A stretch of DNA of 64,000 bases from Micromonospora sp. WMMD1082 (GTDB lineage Bacteria; Actinomycetota; Actinomycetes; Mycobacteriales; Micromonosporaceae). The DNA lies in the NCBI RefSeq assembly GCF_029626175.1, contig NZ_JARUBM010000002.1, positions 3,241,001 through 3,305,000 of the forward strand, in the 5' to 3' direction. Positions 16,919 through 25,478 of this stretch are shown here, piece after piece. How positions within the stretch are numbered: position 1 is the stretch's first letter; every line of letters begins with the position of its first letter. The translations under genes were made by a program, and so were the position numbers. The notes below the pieces were generated by a model, which saw nothing but the letters and a program-made list of their open reading frames with translations, was not told the DNA's origin and did no database searches.

Positions 16919-17974
16919 ATGATGACCCACGCGGCAACACCCGCCGGACACTACGGCTCCGGCCCCCAGCATCCCGGCTACCGCCCTGACCCGCAGCATC
17001 CCGGCTACGGCGGCGACCCGCTGTATCCCGGGCTGCCGGAGCGCGCATCGCCGGTACCGTCCGAGGGCTACCGTCCTCGCGCTCAGTACGGGCCGCCGCC
17101 CGGCTACGACCCGTCTCCCGCCGGCTACGACTGGCGGGACGCCCCCATCCCCGTGCGGGTGCCGCCGCCTGCGCCCCCGGCCGCGCCGGCGCCTGCGGAG
17201 TCGTCCGCGCCTGTGGACGCACCGGACGAGGAGGCGGAACGCGAGGAGGCTCGGCGGTGGGCGAGTCTGCGCTATCAGGTCGCCTGCCGGACCAAAACGG
17301 CCAACAACGGCCACATGAATCGTGCCGACTTGGCGTTCGGGACACCCAAGGCTCTGGGCCCTCACGGGATCTTGTGGTTCTTCGCCTCCGCGGCGCCGGA
17401 GGAGCCGTTCGGCTTCCGGATCGACATGCTGCAACGGCTGTGGTACTCGTCGCCCGACACGGACGCCCTGCCTGAACTGCTCGTCGAGTTGGCCGAGGTC
17501 GCCAAGGGCAATATCGCCTCCGCGGCCGCCGATGGGCGGCGGTGGCATCCGGCTGGTCCGGAAGGGTCGATGGTCAACGGCAGGGACGTGACTCTTCCGC
17601 CCGGTGCGCAGTACGTCGGCGTCGGGGTGAGTACGCTCGACAGCGAGGACGGCCGCTGGTACCAGGTCGCCGAGCAGTTGCGTGCGCCGGTGGCCCCCGG
17701 CCACCGCAGCAGGTCGGCCTACGACCTGAAGGGCCGCGGCTTCGCGCTGCTGACCGACGACACCGCCCTGCGCATTCTGCGTGATCCCCACGGCCGGGTC
17801 GGTGACGACGGCATCCGCAGCAACAAACCCTTGGACGCGAACCGACCTGACCACTGGCACAACCCCCACGCCAACCTGACCGAGCAGGGCGACCAGGAAA
17901 CCCTCGCGATCTGGCGGGGTCTCGGCACGCTACACGCCGTCCTCACCGACTACCTGTGCGGGCGGCCGGCGTGA
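16919..17974 (+). CDS. Proline-rich protein of unknown function
   Basis: A 351-residue protein. Residues 1-100 are low-complexity with repeats of the QHPGYRPDP/QHPGYGGDP type, and then many Pro and Ala. After an acidic helix (DEEAEREEARRWASLRYQ) comes a folded domain to the end, with LGPHGILWFFASAAPEEPFG and YVGVGVSTLDSEDGRWYQV. I do not recognise the family. It lies 11 bases after the permease and its stop overlaps the decarboxylase start (GTGA), so it belongs to the same operon and may partner one of these proteins. Confidence 0.6.
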   Translation: MMTHAATPAGHYGSGPQHPGYRPDPQHPGYGGDPLYPGLPERASPVPSEGYRPRAQYGPPPGYDPSPAGYDWRDAPIPVRVPPPAPPAAPAPAESSAPVDAPDEEAEREEARRWASLRYQVACRTKTANNGHMNRADLAFGTPKALGPHGILWFFASAAPEEPFGFRIDMLQRLWYSSPDTDALPELLVELAEVAKGNIASAAADGRRWHPAGPEGSMVNGRDVTLPPGAQYVGVGVSTLDSEDGRWYQVAEQLRAPVAPGHRSRSAYDLKGRGFALLTDDTALRILRDPHGRVGDDGIRSNKPLDANRPDHWHNPHANLTEQGDQETLAIWRGLGTLHAVLTDYLCGRPA

Positions 17975-19167
17975 CCGACACCCTCGACCTGGCCGCCGCC
18001 GCGGACCTCGACCAGGACACGATCGACATAGACGCGGTGCTCGGCCGGCTCGTCCGCGACGCCGACGCGGCCGCGCCGACCAGTATCGGCTTTCCCGGCG
18101 CGACGGACCTTGACTACCGCCGGGTCGTGACACGTCTCGGCGGGCGGCTGTGGAACAACATCGGCAACCTCGATGACCCGGGCGGAGTGGCGCACACGCG
18201 GGTCCTGGAACGTGCTGCCATCACCTGGTTCGCGAACCTGCTGGGTATGCCGGCCGATGACCGGTGGGGCTACGCGACCAGCGGCGGCACCGAGGGCAAC
18301 CGGGCCGCTCTGTTGGCCGCCTACCATCGCTGGCCGACCGCCCGGATCTACCACACCGACGCCGCCCACTACTCCGTCCGCAAGATCGGTAGGGAGATGG
18401 TCGGCGCCTACAAGGTGGTCGTGCGGGCCGGCCCCGACGGGGAGATGGACTACGACGACCTGGCCGCGCAGATCCGGCGGCGGAAGCGGTGGCCGGCGAT
18501 CGTGGTCGCCACGGCCGGCACCACCATGACCGAGGCGGTGGACGACACCGCCCGCATCCGCGCCGTTCTCACCGAGCACGGCGTCGCCGGGCACCTGCAC
18601 GTCGACGCCGCCCTGTCCGGGATCCCCCTCGCACTCGACGGACAACTGCGCTTCACCGACGGCGACATCGACAGCATCGCCATCAGCGGACACAAGTTCC
18701 TCGGCATTCCCACCCCATGCGGGGTAGTGCTCATTCGCGACAGCGTCCGCAGACCGGCCGAGCGGGTCGCCTACACCGGCACCGTCGACACCACCGTCAG
18801 CGGCTCTCGCTGCGGCCTGGCCGCCGCCCTGATCTGGAACGCGATCGCCGTACACGGCCGCGAGGGACACCGCTGGCGGGCCGCGGAGGCCCGCAGCACC
18901 GCCGCATACGCCGTCGAACAGATCACCGCCGCTACCGGATGGCGCGCCTGGCGGTGGCCGCACGCCTTCACCGTCGTCCTGCCCACACCACCGGCCACGG
19001 TACGCGCTAGGTGGCTGCTGGCCACGGACGGACCGGTCAGCCACATCGTCTGCATGCCCGGCGTGACCCGAGAACAGATCGACGCGTTCGTCGCCGACCT
19101 CGCCGACGCCGTCAGGACACGCATCCCGCACCCCCGCACCCCGCCTGAGATCACGACCGCGTCGTGA
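17971..19167 (+). CDS. PLP-dependent decarboxylase, histidine decarboxylase-like
   Basis: A 398-residue group II PLP decarboxylase. Visible landmarks are the phosphate-binding ATSGGTEGN, the cofactor-stacking His in TDAAHYSVRK, the LHVDAALSG Asp, and the Schiff-base Lys in SGHKFLGIPTPCGVV followed by SGSRCG. The SGHK-x-x-G-x-PCG version is that of bacterial PLP-type histidine decarboxylases, so histidine to histamine is the most likely reaction; other aromatic or basic amino acids are possible. The GTG start at 17971 overlaps the preceding stop. The HDAC-like amidohydrolase follows after 37 bases. Confidence 0.85.
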   Translation: MTDTLDLAAAADLDQDTIDIDAVLGRLVRDADAAAPTSIGFPGATDLDYRRVVTRLGGRLWNNIGNLDDPGGVAHTRVLERAAITWFANLLGMPADDRWGYATSGGTEGNRAALLAAYHRWPTARIYHTDAAHYSVRKIGREMVGAYKVVVRAGPDGEMDYDDLAAQIRRRKRWPAIVVATAGTTMTEAVDDTARIRAVLTEHGVAGHLHVDAALSGIPLALDGQLRFTDGDIDSIAISGHKFLGIPTPCGVVLIRDSVRRPAERVAYTGTVDTTVSGSRCGLAAALIWNAIAVHGREGHRWRAAEARSTAAYAVEQITAATGWRAWRWPHAFTVVLPTPPATVRARWLLATDGPVSHIVCMPGVTREQIDAFVADLADAVRTRIPHPRTPPEITTAS

Positions 19168-19204
19168 ACCCTGCATCGGCTGCCGACCTTACGGAGGCGA
19201 TTAC

Positions 19205-20335
19205 ATGCCCACCGGCTACGTCCACCATCCGCTCTTCTTCTGGCATGACACCGGTACCAGCGCCGGCGTGATGCCCGCGGATCCGTTTGCGGGCATCCAG
19301 CCCTACGTGCACGTGGAGAACGCCGACGCGAAACGGCGCAGTCACGAGCTGATCCAGACCTCCGGTGTGCTCGCCGCCGCGTTGAAGGTCGTCGATCCGC
19401 GCGAGGCCACCATGGACGAGCTGCTGCGCGTGCACACCAGCGACCACATCCAGTCCATCAACGAGCAGAGCGAGCTGCGTGGGGGAGGTGACGCCGGGGA
19501 CGGGTTCTCCCCGGTGGGGCGCGGCAGCTACCGCATCGCTCGTCTCGCCGCTGGCGGCTTGGTCGAACTCGTTACCGCGGTCGCCGAGGGCGTGGTCACC
19601 AATGGTTACGCGTTGCTGCGTCCGCCGGGGCACCACGCGACCGCCGACCAGGGGATGGGGTTCTGCCTGTTCAACAACGTTGCTGTCGCCGCCCGGCACG
19701 CGCAGAAGGTCCTGGGCCTCGGCCGGGTCGCGGTCGTGGACTTCGACGTGCACCACGGCAACGGCACCCAGGCGATCTTCTACGGCGATCCCAGTGTGCT
19801 CACCATCTCGCTTCACCAGGACAACTGCTTCCCGCCGGCCTCCGGCGCGCTCGCCGAAAACGGTCTGGGTGACGGCGCCGGGTATGCGATCAACTGCCCG
19901 TTGCCGGCGGGCACCGGCCACGCCGGCTACCTGCACGCGATGCGCGAGGTTGTCCTGCCCGCGCTCGACCGGTTCGCACCCGACCTGATCCTGGTCTCGG
20001 CCGGCTTCGACGCGAACAACTTCGAGCAGATGGCGCGGCAGATGCTCACCGCCGACACCTACCGGGAGATGACCCGCCTCCTGGTGGAGGCCGCCGAGCG
20101 GCTCTGCCACGGCCGTCTCGTCAGCGCCCATGAGGGCGGCTACAACCCCTGGTACGTGCCGCTCTGCGTCCTCGCCCACGTGGAGGAACTGTCCGGGCAC
20201 CACACGCACGTCGTCGACCCCTACGCGGCCGTCGTCGCCCCCGATCACCTCCTGCCGCACCAACGGGAGGTGATCGAGACCGCCGCGCGGCTCGTCGCGC
20301 GGATCACACCGGCCCCCACCAGCTCCGTTGCCTGA
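19205..20335 (+). CDS. Histone-deacetylase-family amidohydrolase (acetylpolyamine amidohydrolase-like)
   Basis: A 376-residue HDAC-superfamily enzyme with a complete catalytic set: RPPGHHAT (His pair), GFCLFNNVAVAA, the zinc ligands in VDFDVHHGNGTQ, the second Asp in LVSAGFDA, and the catalytic Tyr in AHEGGYNP. Bacterial members deacetylate polyamines and other N-acyl amines. With an amine-forming decarboxylase directly upstream and GNATs in the cluster, reversible N-acetylation of an amine product is a plausible role (inference). ATG start with GGAGG at seven bases. Confidence 0.9.
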   Translation: MPTGYVHHPLFFWHDTGTSAGVMPADPFAGIQPYVHVENADAKRRSHELIQTSGVLAAALKVVDPREATMDELLRVHTSDHIQSINEQSELRGGGDAGDGFSPVGRGSYRIARLAAGGLVELVTAVAEGVVTNGYALLRPPGHHATADQGMGFCLFNNVAVAARHAQKVLGLGRVAVVDFDVHHGNGTQAIFYGDPSVLTISLHQDNCFPPASGALAENGLGDGAGYAINCPLPAGTGHAGYLHAMREVVLPALDRFAPDLILVSAGFDANNFEQMARQMLTADTYREMTRLLVEAAERLCHGRLVSAHEGGYNPWYVPLCVLAHVEELSGHHTHVVDPYAAVVAPDHLLPHQREVIETAARLVARITPAPTSSVA

Positions 20336-20395
20336 CCGGGCAGACCAGCACCACCAGCAGCCCTGCCGACAGCCTCACCGACAACCGGAGAAACC

Positions 20396-21175
20396 ATGAC
20401 TGCAACGACACTGCCCGCCCCACCAGGGCCGCTGCACCGAGTGCTCGACCGCGGCATCGAGAACTACCTGGACCGGATGAGCGACATCAAGACCAACCAC
20501 AAGGTGCTGGAGATCGGTGCGGGCATCGGTAGCGTCACCGCCCGCCTGGCCGCGCAGGTGGGCCGGTATGGGGCGGTCACCGCCGTGGACCGCGACGTCA
20601 GTCACCTGACCCCGACCAGCGTCGTCGACGTGCACCGGCGTGATCTGGACCGCGAGCTGCTGCCCGGTACGGCAGGCGGTTTCGATGTCGTCGTCGCCCG
20701 CTGGCCGCACGGCGCGCTGCGCGATCCGGCCGACGTGCTGGAGCAGATGATCGTCCGGCTGCGGCTGGACGGCTGGCTCGTCCTGGCCGACGTCGTCGCG
20801 TCGACCCCGCCCCGGGTGTACCTGGCACCAGACGAGGAATCCGGCAACCTGATCCACACCGTCCTGCGGCAGGTCCACGGCATCATCACCGGCCGCGACG
20901 GCGGGACCTGGACCGCCGACGCCGACGCCCTGCTGCTGGACAACGGCCTCACGCAGCAGTGCGTCCACACCACCGCCGAAACCTGGACCGGCGGCGGCGA
21001 CGGTTGCCGCCTGCTCGCCGACATCGTCACGTACCTGCGACCGGCCCTGGCCGGGGTCACCGACGCCGACGCCACCCGGTTCACGGCCCTGATGGCTGAC
21101 CACCGTGTGCTCCTGCGTCCGTGGGCGACCCGGCTCATCCACGCCCGCAAGGTGAGCGGAGATCCAGGCCACTGA
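20396..21175 (+). CDS. Class I SAM-dependent methyltransferase (paralogue 1)
   Basis: A 259-residue protein. Motif I is KVLEIGAGIGSVTARLA at ~37-53, then TAVDRDVSHLTP (motif II region) and DVVVARWPHGALRDP with LRLDGWLVLADV (motifs IV-V). The C-terminal region GGTWTADADALLLDNGL and WTGGGDGCRLLA matches paralogue 2 at 29.8 kb (WSGGGPGCLLMA), so both act on related substrates. Candidate substrate is an imidazole or amine from the decarboxylase step; unproven. Confidence 0.85.
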   Translation: MTATTLPAPPGPLHRVLDRGIENYLDRMSDIKTNHKVLEIGAGIGSVTARLAAQVGRYGAVTAVDRDVSHLTPTSVVDVHRRDLDRELLPGTAGGFDVVVARWPHGALRDPADVLEQMIVRLRLDGWLVLADVVASTPPRVYLAPDEESGNLIHTVLRQVHGIITGRDGGTWTADADALLLDNGLTQQCVHTTAETWTGGGDGCRLLADIVTYLRPALAGVTDADATRFTALMADHRVLLRPWATRLIHARKVSGDPGH

Positions 21176-21498
21176 TGACGTATCTGACGACTCTCCGCCG
21201 GCCGCTGGCCGCGCTGCTCAGCGCTCTGATGCTCACCGCCTGCCAGCACACCAGGGCAGCCGGCTCGGATACCGCGAGCACGCCGGCCACCACGGCGCCG
21301 GCCGGCCCACCCGGGGCGGTCACGGCTGACGGGCTCACCGCGCCGCAGCGTCTGCTGCTGCTCGCCGACACCATCGGCGCGACACCGGCCGACACCATCA
21401 CCGGCGACTCGCCCTACACCTACCTGCACCTCGGACGCGGTCACGCCAGCACCGACTCCACGCACCCACCACAGCCACCGGGAGCCGCGAACCGGTAA
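21175..21498 (+). CDS. Short lipoprotein, probably C-terminally truncated
   Basis: A 107-residue protein with a lipoprotein signal: basic start, LAALLSALMLTACQH with a lipobox LTAC at about residues 21-24. The mature part is Ala/Thr/Pro-rich and then reads LTAPQRLLLLADTIG and SPYTYLHL before an unstructured tail. The last ~20 residues look non-homologous, so the protein may have lost a larger domain. ATG overlaps the methyltransferase stop (TGATG). Exported and lipid-anchored if real. Confidence 0.6.
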   Translation: MTYLTTLRRPLAALLSALMLTACQHTRAAGSDTASTPATTAPAGPPGAVTADGLTAPQRLLLLADTIGATPADTITGDSPYTYLHLGRGHASTDSTHPPQPPGAANR

Positions 21499-21504
21499 CG
21501 AGCT

Positions 21505-21580
21505 GACCGGCCGCCGCTCTGGGGAGGGAAGCGGCCGGTCCCGGCCGGCGGCAGCGGCCCCCCGTCCGCTGCCGCCGGCC
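21505..21580 (+). terminator. Two strong tandem hairpins
   Basis: The first stem is 10 bp (21505-21514 with 21531-21540). The second is a perfect 15 bp (21543-21557 with 21566-21580) with an 8-base loop. They close the permease-to-lipoprotein operon and separate it from the protease module. Confidence 0.75.
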
Positions 21581-21699
21581 ACCCCTGGGCCACCAGCGAC
21601 ACCCCGCTCACGGCCACCAGCGAGCGCCACCCGCCCCGCTGGCCCTCCACCAGCCCCACACGCCGCCATGCGGCACATGATTTGAAGGGTTCACCCGCC

Positions 21700-21918
21700 T
21701 TGCTCAGCCTGTTCGCGGTCGTCGCATCGATCGTGTTGCGCCTCTACGTCGCCGGCGTGCCCGTCACCCTGCCTGATCCCGCCGTGGTCGCGGGCGAGGT
21801 CGTGGCCAGGGCCCAGACGCTTGTTCCGTGCCTGCACTGCATTGTGCGGTATCTCGTGATCAGCCTGTCGGCCGCGGACGGCAGCACTGACGTCCTGCCG
21901 AGCCTCACCCTGCCGTAA
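21700..21918 (+). CDS. Possible small single-span membrane protein
   Basis: About 72 residues starting at TTG 21700, ten bases after GAAGGG. The N-terminus SLFAVVASIVLRLYVAGV is a likely membrane helix; the tail contains PCLHC. No family recognised. It lies 38 bases before the CPBP protease gene. Evidence is limited to a ribosome site and hydrophobicity. Confidence 0.35.
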   Translation: MLSLFAVVASIVLRLYVAGVPVTLPDPAVVAGEVVARAQTLVPCLHCIVRYLVISLSAADGSTDVLPSLTLP

Positions 21919-21956
21919 AACCCGTTCCCTCTCGATACCAGAAGGACCTGCAATCC

Positions 21957-22942
21957 ATGCCCATGCTGCTGCCCGCCGATACGCCCTATCACCGGATCAC
22001 CCGGGAGATCCCGTGGTGGCGGACGCTGCTGACGCTGTTCGCGGTGCTGATCGGCGCCCAGTTCGCGATGCTTCCCGCCGTGCTCGTCAGTGCGCGTGTG
22101 GCGCCGGAGGGCCTACCGATCCTCGGCGGCTTCACCGCGCTCGCGCTGTCCTTCGTCGCGGTCGGCTGCGTCCTGCCGGTGGCCCTGCTGATCGTGCGCC
22201 GGGGTGAGGGCCGCAGCGTCGGCACGCTGTCCAGCGTCACGGGTCGGCTCCGGTGGGGGTGGCTGTGCTTCTGCGCCTTCCTCGCGGTGGCGAGCGTCAT
22301 CGGCGCGGTGGTCGGCAGCGCGGTCGTCCTGACATTCCTGTCCGTCACCGGCAGCGCACCACCACCCTCCGGCGGAGGGTCGTCTGCGGGCCTGGAGGGT
22401 CTCGGTGGACGCCTCACCGTCCTGCCGATCCTGCTGTGCCTCATCCTTGGCCAAGCCGCCGCGGAGGAGTACGTCAGCCGCGGCATCGTCCTGCAGGCGG
22501 TCGGCCGTTTCACCCGCTCAGCCTGGCCCGCCATCGCCGTCCAGGCTCTGGTCTTCACCGCGCTGCACGGCATCGGTGACTCCTGGGCACCGTCGGCGTG
22601 CTCAGCATGGGCATCGCCCTCGGCTGGATCACGGTGCGTACCGGCGGGCTGGAAGCCGCCCTCGCCTTCCACGTCGTCTACAACGCCGCCGTCGCGATCC
22701 CGGCCGTGATCCTCGGCGGCGGCGCCCCCGATCCCACCGAGTCCGCCATCACGGCCACCTGGCCCCAGGCCCTGTTCATCAGCGCCATCGTCGCCCTCTA
22801 CACCGCCAGCATCAGCGTGGTCGCCCGGCTATACGGCGTCACCACCACCACGCCTGCCACCCCCGCACGCCGGGATAGCTCACCCGCCGACGCGACCACG
22901 CTCATCCGGCGCGGCGACGAGACGGTCGGGAGCGCCACGTGA
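21957..22942 (+). pseudogene. CPBP (CAAX-type) membrane protease, frameshifted (copy 1)
   Basis: It starts at ATG 21957 after GAAGGA. The N-terminal half matches CPBP copy 2: TPYHRITREIPWWRTLLTL, then LPILGGFTALALSF. The first family motif is intact, GQAAAEEYVSRG (Glu pair and Arg), followed by VFTALHG. Near 22580 a single base is missing from a GGG run; reading continues in the next frame as VLSMGIALGWITVRTGGLEA and AFHVVYNAAVAI (third motif). If not a sequencing error, the protein ends early and loses the last motif. CPBP enzymes cleave prenylated or peptide substrates in the membrane, often for bacteriocin immunity or maturation. Confidence 0.8.
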
Positions 22943-23388
22943 CCGACCGTATCCGCCCGGCGCGGTGGTCGGAGACAGACAGCGTCGCCGCGGCCGACGA
23001 CGCGTCGCGTCTCGCCGAGGCCGCCGCAGCGCACACCGGACGTGTCACCCAGATCGACGCCCTCATCGCCGCCCAAGGGCCCGCCGATGCCCACTACGAC
23101 CTCGCCCTGTTCGCCGGGCGCTCCTCAGAGCAGCGAGCAGGGCGGGGTGGGGCACTGGTCGCGCACCTGCGCGGTCGGCTGGCCCGCATCGAGCTGCCGT
23201 CCTGGACCGGCAACCTGCCCGCCGGGCGGAACCTGCTCGCCTGTCACGGCTACACCGACCAGCCGCGGATCACGCTGCCCGACGGCCCGACCCCGCACCC
23301 CACGGGCCGTGCCGTCCACCACGCCACGACCCTAACCACCGCCGTCGCCGGCCCGGCCGGCCCACGCGGGCACGACGCGCAGGTGTAG
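22939..23388 (+). CDS. Internally deleted GNAT-like protein (paralogue 2)
   Basis: A 149-residue protein. The first ten residues (IRPARWSE) and the second half (DALIAAQGPADAHYDLALFA, GGALVAHLRGRL, LPSWTGNLPAGRNLLACHGY) align with the 214-residue GNAT at 31.1 kb. About 60 residues in between are missing (the ADALLPSALVEWL to HGEVYLADG part). The acetyl-CoA-binding loop is partly kept. It overlaps the CPBP stop (GTGA). Probably non-functional, though the frame is open throughout. Confidence 0.6.
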   Translation: MTDRIRPARWSETDSVAAADDASRLAEAAAAHTGRVTQIDALIAAQGPADAHYDLALFAGRSSEQRAGRGGALVAHLRGRLARIELPSWTGNLPAGRNLLACHGYTDQPRITLPDGPTPHPTGRAVHHATTLTTAVAGPAGPRGHDAQV

Positions 23389-23393
23389 CCGCC

Positions 23394-24356
23394 ATGCCCC
23401 CACTAGCCACCGACACCGCGCGGGACCTACCGGACGCGACGTACCTGCCACACGGCCTGGTGCACTGCGGACGCTGCGACGAGAACATGACCCACACCGA
23501 GCGCCCCGAGGCCGAGCCGGGCTACCAGTGCCGACCCGACTGCCGCCGTGGACTCATCGACGCCGGCGTCCTCGCCGACACCGTCGGCCGGGAGATCCTG
23601 CGACACGCCCCCCGGATCGTCCCGATCACCGGCACCCCGACACCCCCGCGCCTGGCCGCCGCCTACGCCCGCCGCGTCCTGACCCGCGTCACCGTCGGCG
23701 CCACCGCCACCGACATCACCCTCGCCTGGCACGCCGCCCCCGCCGCCCCGGACCCGCTCGGAACGACCCACCGACAGCGACTCGCCGCGGCCCGCGGCCT
23801 CGCCGCCAGCGATCCGCACCGGGCCCTGCACCTGCTCTGTTCCTGCCTCAGCGGCGTCAACCCCCGCAGTGCGCTACCCGATCCGGGGTACGCCGACACC
23901 GCTGCGCTGCGCGCCCAGGTGCACCTCACCCTCGGCCAACCGCGTGACGCGATCGGCTGGGCCACCTACGCCCACCACAGCCTGAACCACCTCAACGGCG
24001 CCCACCACCCCGGCACCCTGGCCAGCCTGCATCTGCTCGCCACCGCCCACCACCGCGCCGGGAACCATCAACGCGCCCTGCACCTCTACCAGCAGCTCGC
24101 CGACCTGCTGGCCGAGACCGAGGGCCCCTACGCCCACCGCACCCTCGCCACCCACGCCACCATCGCCCTCGTCCTGTACCACCTCGGCCACTGCCACGCC
24201 GCTCAAACCCTGCTCGCGGACACCATCACCACCCACCAGCGCGAGCACCCCGGCCACCGCAGCACCGCCCGCATGACCGAGCACCTGGCCGGCATCCGCC
24301 GCGACTGCGCCGCCAGCGGCCACCGGCACCTCGACACGCCCACCGAGCCCAGCTGA
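23394..24356 (+). CDS. Zinc-ribbon/TPR protein (paralogue 1)
   Basis: A 320-residue protein. Residues ~18-50 are a four-Cys zinc ribbon, LVHCGRCDENMTHTE then YQCRPDCRRG, followed by VLADTVGREILRHAPRIV. It is strikingly like the recombinase zinc-ribbon region of large serine recombinases, but there is no catalytic domain. Residues ~125-310 are helical TPR-like repeats (GQPRDAIGWATYAHHSLNHL, HQRALHLYQQLADLL, HRTLATHATIALVLYHLG). Together they suggest a DNA- or protein-binding adaptor. A paralogue lies at 31.7 kb, each time directly after a GNAT gene. Confidence 0.65.
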   Translation: MPPLATDTARDLPDATYLPHGLVHCGRCDENMTHTERPEAEPGYQCRPDCRRGLIDAGVLADTVGREILRHAPRIVPITGTPTPPRLAAAYARRVLTRVTVGATATDITLAWHAAPAAPDPLGTTHRQRLAAARGLAASDPHRALHLLCSCLSGVNPRSALPDPGYADTAALRAQVHLTLGQPRDAIGWATYAHHSLNHLNGAHHPGTLASLHLLATAHHRAGNHQRALHLYQQLADLLAETEGPYAHRTLATHATIALVLYHLGHCHAAQTLLADTITTHQREHPGHRSTARMTEHLAGIRRDCAASGHRHLDTPTEPS

Positions 24357-24557
24357 TGCCGACGGCATCACCACACCCGTCCAGCAGCCCCCCGCTACCC
24401 GTGCCGCACCGCTGGCCACCACCGGCAGGAGACCGCCCGCATGACAAAGGCCGACATGAATCCCGACGTCAGCGGGGTACGCGCCAGGTCGGCTCGCCCA
24501 TCGTCACGGGCGACAGGAGCGCAACCGCGGGACAACCAGCGAGAGGAAGGACACGCA

Positions 24558-25076
24558 TTGCTGCACCCAGAACGTGAGTCGCGGCCGTGGCTGTTCGGTG
24601 CGGACGCACTGCGAGATGACCCGCTCACGCGATACCGGATCGCCGCGGTAACCCATGTGTCTCCCACCTGGTCATACCTGGTGGCATTCCACCTGGGCTC
24701 GGAGGCACGTCCCACCGATCAGGAGAAGGTACTGCTCGCCTCATTCCTGCAGCAGTACAAGGACGTCCACTACCGTCCTAGCACCCGGGAGCGGATGGAA
24801 CGCCTGCCACTCGACGTGGATGGAACCGCAAACGGAGTGGTCTTCCACAAGTGGGCGCAGGACGACTGGGGGTATCGCCGACGCCTCCACGAGGCCGGCC
24901 ACCCGTTCTCGGTCACACCCCCGGCGCTGCGCGGTAGCCCGCACGACGACGGCATCCCCGGACCGCTGTCCCTGCCGGCGTTGATGGACCGAATCCACGG
25001 AAGCGGACCAGAAAGCGACCCATCGCCGCGGTGGCGCGAGTGGAAAGCCACCCATCCTGAGGCTTTCGTGTCATGA
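24558..25076 (+). CDS. Conserved-looking protein of unknown function
   Basis: A 172-residue soluble protein. I chose the TTG at 24558, six bases after AAGGA. It reads as a normal globular protein: LTRYRIAAVTHVSPTWSYLV, then EKVLLASFLQQYKDVHY, VFHKWAQDDWGYRRRLHEAG and a C-terminal WREWKATHPEAF. No family recognised. Its stop overlaps the next small frame (ATGA). It opens the second module of the cluster. Confidence 0.55.
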   Translation: MLHPERESRPWLFGADALRDDPLTRYRIAAVTHVSPTWSYLVAFHLGSEARPTDQEKVLLASFLQQYKDVHYRPSTRERMERLPLDVDGTANGVVFHKWAQDDWGYRRRLHEAGHPFSVTPPALRGSPHDDGIPGPLSLPALMDRIHGSGPESDPSPRWREWKATHPEAFVS

Positions 25077-25429
25077 CCGTTCCTGCCGGCCTTCGACGCC
25101 CATCGGATACCGAGCTAGTGCGGCGGGACGGCGGGACCACCGCCAAGCGACCCACCGCAACTCGGCCTCGACCCCACGGCACCGTTACGCCGTCGGATCT
25201 GCCGGTAGACGTCGCCCACACCGACCACCCGGGAGCCCTACGCGCCGCCGTGAACTGGATCCCCGACGCCACCGTCACCCACAACGGCAGGCCCACCACA
25301 CCGCCCGCACCGACAGCCCCGGCCACCGGCGGCTCACCAGCGCTGCGTCCGCCCGGCACGCCGCCGGCGGCACCACGTCGGGAACCCGCCGCCGCCCGAC
25401 ACGGTGCCCAGGGCCGTGCCTGCCCGTGA
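25073..25429 (+). CDS. Doubtful small Pro/Ala/Arg-rich ORF
   Basis: A 118-residue frame with an ATGA overlap to the preceding gene. The N-terminus (LRRPSDTELVRRDGG) could be a gene start. From about residue 60 the composition is Pro/Ala/Thr/Arg-rich and looks like out-of-frame or degraded sequence. It may be the head of a truncated gene fused to junk. Confidence 0.25.
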   Translation: MTVPAGLRRPSDTELVRRDGGTTAKRPTATRPRPHGTVTPSDLPVDVAHTDHPGALRAAVNWIPDATVTHNGRPTTPPAPTAPATGGSPALRPPGTPPAAPRREPAAARHGAQGRACP

Positions 25430-25478
25430 CCTACCGCCCTGTCCACGAAATTTTCGCCGTACGAAGGACCCGCTAACG

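Noticed and set aside
15219..17345. A 708-residue minus-strand open frame across the permease
   Set aside because: It mirrors the codon structure of the permease and is extremely Arg/Gln/His/Pro-rich; no ribosome site or domain.
17950..20263. Two long minus-strand frames opposite the decarboxylase and HDAC-like genes
   Set aside because: They are antisense to genes with full catalytic motif sets and have Gly/Val/Asp-rich shadow composition.
23394..24356. Zinc-ribbon-TPR protein considered as a serine recombinase
   Set aside because: There is no resolvase catalytic domain upstream in any frame; only the ribbon-like part is present.
24441..24557. An upstream ATG start for the unknown protein at 24558
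   Set aside because: The upstream residues are low-complexity and the ribosome site fits TTG 24558.
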